9,479 nucleotides of DNA from an uncultured Planctomycetaceae bacterium. Its GTDB lineage: Bacteria; Planctomycetota; Planctomycetia; Pirellulales; UBA1268. Of the stretch, positions 6,143 to 9,479 are shown piece after piece. Location of the stretch: contig CALAZQ010000073.1 in assembly GCA_937926325.1 (NCBI GenBank), positions 1 through 9,479 of the forward strand, read 5' to 3'. How positions within the stretch are numbered: position 1 is the first letter of the stretch; each line of letters begins with the position of its first letter. Position numbers and translations under genes: made by a program. The notes under the pieces were generated by a model. It ran no database searches and was not told where the DNA came from. It saw only the letters and a program-made list of their open reading frames with translations.

Positions 6143-9100
6143 TCAGTGTAGCGACTTGAGGTAGGCCAGGAGATCGGCGGCCTGGCTCGCGGTGAGGTCG
6201 CGCAGGAGTTGTTCCGGCATGAGTGACGTTGCAAGCGGATCGAGTGAATCGATGGCGTCGCCGGCCAGTTCGGTCCGCTTGCCTGCGGCATCGACAAGGG
6301 TTACGGACGCATCGGTGCGGCTGACGATCAGGCCGGTCACCGCCCTGCCGTCGTCGGTGACAGCCAGCCACGTGCGGTACTCGGCCGCCACCGTCTTCGA
6401 CGGCTCGAGCAGGCTTTCGAGCAGCTGCCCGCGGCTGAGGCGGCTGCCGACACGGTCGAGCGCCGGCCCGACACCGCCCCCCTGCCCTGCCACCGCATGG
6501 CAGCTGCGGCACTGCATCAGACTTGACGTGGCGAAGAGCTGCCGGCCCCGTTCGGCGTCACCGGTGAGGTTGAGGATTGTGCCGGGGTCAATCTGCCCAC
6601 CCAGCCGCTGCACCCGTTGCGCCGGTGGCAGGAACCGTTCAAAGAGTCCGGCGATGACGGGCTCCACCGCGGCCACCTGGGTGAGTACCAGGCTCCGGGT
6701 GGCCGGGGGCAGCGTGTCGGCAGCCACGGCGTCGGCAAGCGTCGAGGCGGTGCCGGTGGCCGTGAAGAGCTGGTCAAGCAACTCCGTGCGTTCGCGGCTG
6801 CGGTCAGCTGCCCGCGCCTTCAGCTTCAGCAGGCGGGTCGTTTCGGCCTCGGCGAGGTCGGCGTCGGTGGGCCGCTGGCGGCCGTTCCTGCCAGCCAGTT
6901 GTCGCCCGATCTGCCACCGCTCGCGGGGGGCATTGCGGCTCTCCTGCTCGGCCACGGTCGGTTCGTCGAGGGCCACCAGCCTGGCGATCTGCCGCCGGGC
7001 GGTTGCATCGGCCGGCAGCGACGCAATCCAGTCATCGATCAAGGCAACGCCTGTGTCATCGACCAGCTCCGGGCCGATGTGCGGCATCCGTCCCGGGCCG
7101 CTCGTCGCCATCCGATACCAGAGCGTGGAGCGGTGCGGGTCGCCAGGGGCAACCACTTTGGCCGACTTGATCCCGAAGTCGCCGCGGGCCGGTGACATGC
7201 CGACGACATCGAGGCTGGCCGTGGGAATCTCCCAGTTGAGATGCACGTGCGGCACGCTGCCGCCGCCGTGCCGGTGGCAGCCGCCGCAGTTGACCGTGAG
7301 ATAGGCCCGGGCCCGGGCGTCGAGCGGTGCGGTCGTGTCGTGCGGATCGGCGAGCCGTGGCAGATCAGCTGTCGGACCGGGACGCTGGACCGTGGCAAAC
7401 GGGTCGATCTCGAGGTCGGGTTCGACCACCACATCGTCGAGTAGCCCGCGGTCGCGGAAGGCTTGCAGCTGGTTGACCGGCTCTTTACCGGCAGCTGCCG
7501 GCACCTCGCGGTTGAGCTGCGGCACGTTGAAGGCGAGCGTTGTCTCGGCCCACTCGTTGTGGCACCGCTGGCATTCATTGCGGCCGAGGAACCGCCAGGT
7601 CTGCTGCCGCACGCCGCCCGGGGCAGCCGGGTCGGTGACGGTCAGCGGCAGGCTCTCGCCCGCCGCTGGCACCAGGTTGGCGTCGGTGCCGGCCTCGTTC
7701 CAGGCATATGAATAGCCGTGCCAGTGGCGACCATCGAAATGCAGCAGCTGGGTTTCGAGCTTCCGCTCGGTCGCAGGGTCACCAGCTGTCATCTCGAGCG
7801 AGAAGGTCTTGGCCAGTACCGTGCCTGCGGGAAAGCCCAGCTTCACCGAAAACATCGAGCCGGCGACGCGGGCCTTGCCGGGGTTGAGCTTGACCGACCC
7901 GCTGCCGGGCAGGCCGATGAACCGCTGCGAGTTGGCATGGTCGGCCCAGGCTTCGGCAGCGACAGAAAACGGCGTCACGCCCGGCATCGGCGTCTGCTTG
8001 GCCGTGTCGGCGAAGAGCCCGGTCTCGGAGAGCCGCTGCGGGAAAGCCGCGGCATCGGCCACGGCATCGTTGGGCAGCAGTTCATAAATCGAGCCATCGT
8101 CGTAGTCGAGAATGAAGAGTTCGCCGTCGTGGTCCTCGGCAAAGCCGATCACGCGGATCGTGGGCGGGACGAGATCGACGAGCGGGCCGGGTCCGTCGTC
8201 GCCAGTGCCGATGCTCCACACCCGCCGGGTCACCCAGTCGCCGAAGATGTAGCGGCCGACCAGTTCCGGAAACCGCGTGCCGCGGTAGACGTAGCCGCCG
8301 GAGATCGACGCGCCGGCCGTGTGCGGCACTTCGAACCAGGGTTTGGTGATTGCCGCCGGCCCCTGCGGCCAGTCGGCGTGGATCGGGTTGCTCCCCTCGG
8401 TGAGGCTCCAGCCATAGTTGTCGCCCGGCTGCACGCGGCAGACCAGTTCCCAGACCTCGAGGCCGACGTCACCCGCCCAGAGGTCGCCCGTGGCCCGGTC
8501 AAAGCTCATCTTCCACGGATTGCGGTGGCCGAACGACCAGATCTCGTCGCGGGCGCCGGGCACGTTCACAAACGGATTGTCTTGCGGGATCGAGTAGCCG
8601 CGGCCTGCGGCCGGATGGTCGACGTCGATCCGCAGGATCGCGGCCCGCAGGTCGGACACATCCTGGCCGGTCTTGTTGCCGTCGGCGGGAAAGTGATCGC
8701 CACCGTCGCCCGTCGAAATGTAAAGCATCCGATCGGGGCCGAAGGCGAGGCAGCCGCCGTTGTGGCCGCCGGCCGGCCAGGTGATCACCTCCACTTCACT
8801 CGCCGGATCGGCGCGGGGCACACCGTCGTCATCGATGACCGTGAGCCGCACCACCCGCGTGCTCTCCTGGTAGGGTGGGCGTAGTTCATCCTGGTAGCCG
8901 ACCGTGTAGCAGAGGTAGCAGAAGCGGTTGGTGGCGAAGTCGGGGTGGAAGGTGAGATGAAAAATACCACCGGGCTTCAGTGCTTCGGCAGCGGGCCGGT
9001 CGGCGTTGAGCCGTGCGACCAGATCGTTGAGATCGAGAAACAGATCGGCCTCGCGGCAGCCGCGGTCAGGCGGCAATGAAAACACCTTGCCGTACAGCTC

Positions 9101-9316
9101 GGTGACGAACCAGCGGTCACAGCCGGGGGCCGAGGCAAGGCTGGTCGCGTTGGTGAATCGCACATGCTCATACACCCGCTGCGAGCGCAGCGGCGGGGGC
9201 GGCTCAGGAGTGCCGTTGACCCGCGATGCCGTCCACGGTTCGGGGGCCGCGCTGGCCGCGTTCACCAGCGCCTGGAGCATGACGGCAACGACGACCACAT
9301 GACGGGGCTTTTTCAT
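6143..9316 (-). CDS. Exported PQQ-type dehydrogenase with three c-hemes
   Basis: Large secreted oxidoreductase, 1057 residues, probably oxidising a sugar or alcohol and passing electrons through its own hemes. A signal peptide (MKKPRHVVVVAVMLQALVNA..., cut near residue 23) fixes the start at 9316; the frame continues upstream to a GTG at 9409 without reason. Residues ~45-414 form a glucose/sorbosone dehydrogenase six-bladed propeller: H185 in AGGHNGG and R265 in FGHRNPW match the catalytic His and the active-site Arg of soluble PQQ glucose dehydrogenase. Residues ~425-765 resemble the SO2930-type diheme cytochrome, with heme sites CQRCH (582-586) and CGGCH (677-681) and RMPHIG as a possible Met ligand. 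A helical, charged linker (~766-915) leads to a Pirellula/Verrucomicrobium-type heme domain (919-1057) with CRSCH (936-940) and M1033 as likely axial ligand. PQQ use is inferred. Substrate is unknown. Probably cotranscribed with nnrE. Confidence 0.92.
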   Translation of the reverse strand: MKKPRHVVVVAVMLQALVNAASAAPEPWTASRVNGTPEPPPPLRSQRVYEHVRFTNATSLASAPGCDRWFVTELYGKVFSLPPDRGCREADLFLDLNDLVARLNADRPAAEALKPGGIFHLTFHPDFATNRFCYLCYTVGYQDELRPPYQESTRVVRLTVIDDDGVPRADPASEVEVITWPAGGHNGGCLAFGPDRMLYISTGDGGDHFPADGNKTGQDVSDLRAAILRIDVDHPAAGRGYSIPQDNPFVNVPGARDEIWSFGHRNPWKMSFDRATGDLWAGDVGLEVWELVCRVQPGDNYGWSLTEGSNPIHADWPQGPAAITKPWFEVPHTAGASISGGYVYRGTRFPELVGRYIFGDWVTRRVWSIGTGDDGPGPLVDLVPPTIRVIGFAEDHDGELFILDYDDGSIYELLPNDAVADAAAFPQRLSETGLFADTAKQTPMPGVTPFSVAAEAWADHANSQRFIGLPGSGSVKLNPGKARVAGSMFSVKLGFPAGTVLAKTFSLEMTAGDPATERKLETQLLHFDGRHWHGYSYAWNEAGTDANLVPAAGESLPLTVTDPAAPGGVRQQTWRFLGRNECQRCHNEWAETTLAFNVPQLNREVPAAAGKEPVNQLQAFRDRGLLDDVVVEPDLEIDPFATVQRPGPTADLPRLADPHDTTAPLDARARAYLTVNCGGCHRHGGGSVPHVHLNWEIPTASLDVVGMSPARGDFGIKSAKVVAPGDPHRSTLWYRMATSGPGRMPHIGPELVDDTGVALIDDWIASLPADATARRQIARLVALDEPTVAEQESRNAPRERWQIGRQLAGRNGRQRPTDADLAEAETTRLLKLKARAADRSRERTELLDQLFTATGTASTLADAVAADTLPPATRSLVLTQVAAVEPVIAGLFERFLPPAQRVQRLGGQIDPGTILNLTGDAERGRQLFATSSLMQCRSCHAVAGQGGGVGPALDRVGSRLSRGQLLESLLEPSKTVAAEYRTWLAVTDDGRAVTGLIVSRTDASVTLVDAAGKRTELAGDAIDSLDPLATSLMPEQLLRDLTASQAADLLAYLKSLH

Positions 9317-9321
9317 CGTGA

Positions 9322-9335
9322 GTGGCTCGTGCCAC
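9322..9335 (-). repeat. Hairpin in place of Shine-Dalgarno site
   Basis: On the minus strand GTGGC-ACGA-GCCAC forms a perfect 5-bp stem with a 4-base loop, lying 6 to 19 bases upstream of the dehydrogenase start. That is where a ribosome binding site is expected, yet no GGAG-like sequence is present. Chance occurrence of a short stem in GC-rich DNA is possible. Confidence 0.4.
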
Positions 9336-9418
9336 GTGTTCTTCCGGGGTGCATCGGGCGGCTTGAGAAAGAATGACACACTGACGAAGTAAGTTAGCCC
9401 AGCAGGCACATTTCCCGC

Positions 9419-9451
9419 AAAAAATCCACGGCCGAGCCCTTTCCTGGGCTC
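9419..9451 (-). terminator. Possible terminator of a gene right of the window
   Basis: Reading the minus strand, GAGCCC (9451-9446) pairs with GGGCTC (9439-9434) over a 6-base loop, and six T follow (9424-9419). Nine bases (GGCCGTGGA) separate the stem from the T run, longer than in a textbook intrinsic terminator, so the call is weak. A rival hairpin, GGCTC (9459-9455) with GAGCC (9451-9447) over a 3-base loop, uses the same central segment. It would end a leftward transcript entering from beyond base 9479, or attenuate the dehydrogenase mRNA. Confidence 0.35.
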
Positions 9452-9479
9452 ACCGAGCCTGGGGCCGACCCCAATCGGC

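Larger units (their letters stand above)
9317..9479 (-). other. Structured leader upstream of triheme dehydrogenase
   Basis: No gene is seen in these 163 bases up to the window edge. On the minus strand the order is a chain of GC-rich inverted repeats (9434-9479), a T6 run (9419-9424), an AT-richer stretch that could hold a promoter (TTGCGG followed 18 bases later by TAACTT, a weak match), and a hairpin directly before the start codon. There is no purine-rich Shine-Dalgarno sequence in front of the ATG at 9316. Confidence 0.45.

Noticed and set aside
6192..7304. 370-codon open frame on the plus strand opposite the heme domains
   Set aside because: Antisense to the sequence coding the second and third heme regions; its Ser/Arg-rich translation is typical of a shadow frame.
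7718..8884. 388-codon open frame on the plus strand opposite the triheme dehydrogenase
   Set aside because: Antisense to the GSDH propeller coding region, rich in Arg, Ala and Gly with no domain signature; a composition shadow.
9317..9409. GTG start at 9409 for the dehydrogenase
   Set aside because: It would place 31 residues ahead of a textbook signal peptide, which must be N-terminal to act normally.
1..9479. tRNA, rRNA, CRISPR array, insertion sequence or prophage signal
   Set aside because: No cloverleaf-like sequence, no regularly spaced direct repeats, no transposase or integrase motif and no terminal inverted repeats with target duplication were seen on reading both strands.

Overview
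The window looks like an ordinary chromosomal segment of a high-GC member of the Planctomycetes. The main pointer is the protein encoded leftward at 6143-9316. It ends in a c-type heme domain of the kind first named from Pirellula and Verrucomicrobium, fused behind a PQQ-type sugar dehydrogenase propeller; such multidomain cytochromes are typical of planctomycetes and verrucomicrobia. The phylum call is an inference from gene content and composition. No rRNA or other marker is present to fix genus or species.

Layout, left to right. Bases 1-261 hold no convincing gene, only a strong GC-rich hairpin and a leader. Three genes follow on the + strand: NAD-dependent malate dehydrogenase (mdh, 262-1251), a cytoplasmic metal-dependent amidohydrolase of the YtcJ-like family (1353-3107) and a secreted prolyl-oligopeptidase-family serine peptidase (3328-5430). 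A credible intrinsic terminator at 1285-1316 separates mdh from the amidohydrolase. A 220-base gap with a weaker terminator candidate separates the amidohydrolase from the peptidase, so these three are probably separate transcription units. The peptidase ends only 9 bases from the end of a gene on the other strand.

The right part is a leftward two-gene unit. A 1057-residue exported triheme dehydrogenase (6143-9316) is followed after 34 bases by nnrE (5440-6108), the NAD(P)HX epimerase, which has a perfect GGAGG ribosome binding site. The 163 bases upstream of the dehydrogenase hold a set of mutually exclusive hairpins followed by a T6 run, and a second hairpin exactly where a Shine-Dalgarno site would sit.

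Functionally the window combines central carbon metabolism (malate to oxaloacetate), hydrolysis of an unknown C-N or C-O bonded small molecule, extracytoplasmic peptide breakdown, repair of damaged nicotinamide cofactors, and periplasmic oxidation of a sugar or alcohol with internal electron transfer through three hemes. Nothing links all five into one pathway. No mobile element, CRISPR array, tRNA, rRNA or defence system was seen. The most interesting items are the domain order of the triheme fusion, the His/Cys-rich tail of the amidohydrolase, and the structured leader upstream of the dehydrogenase.
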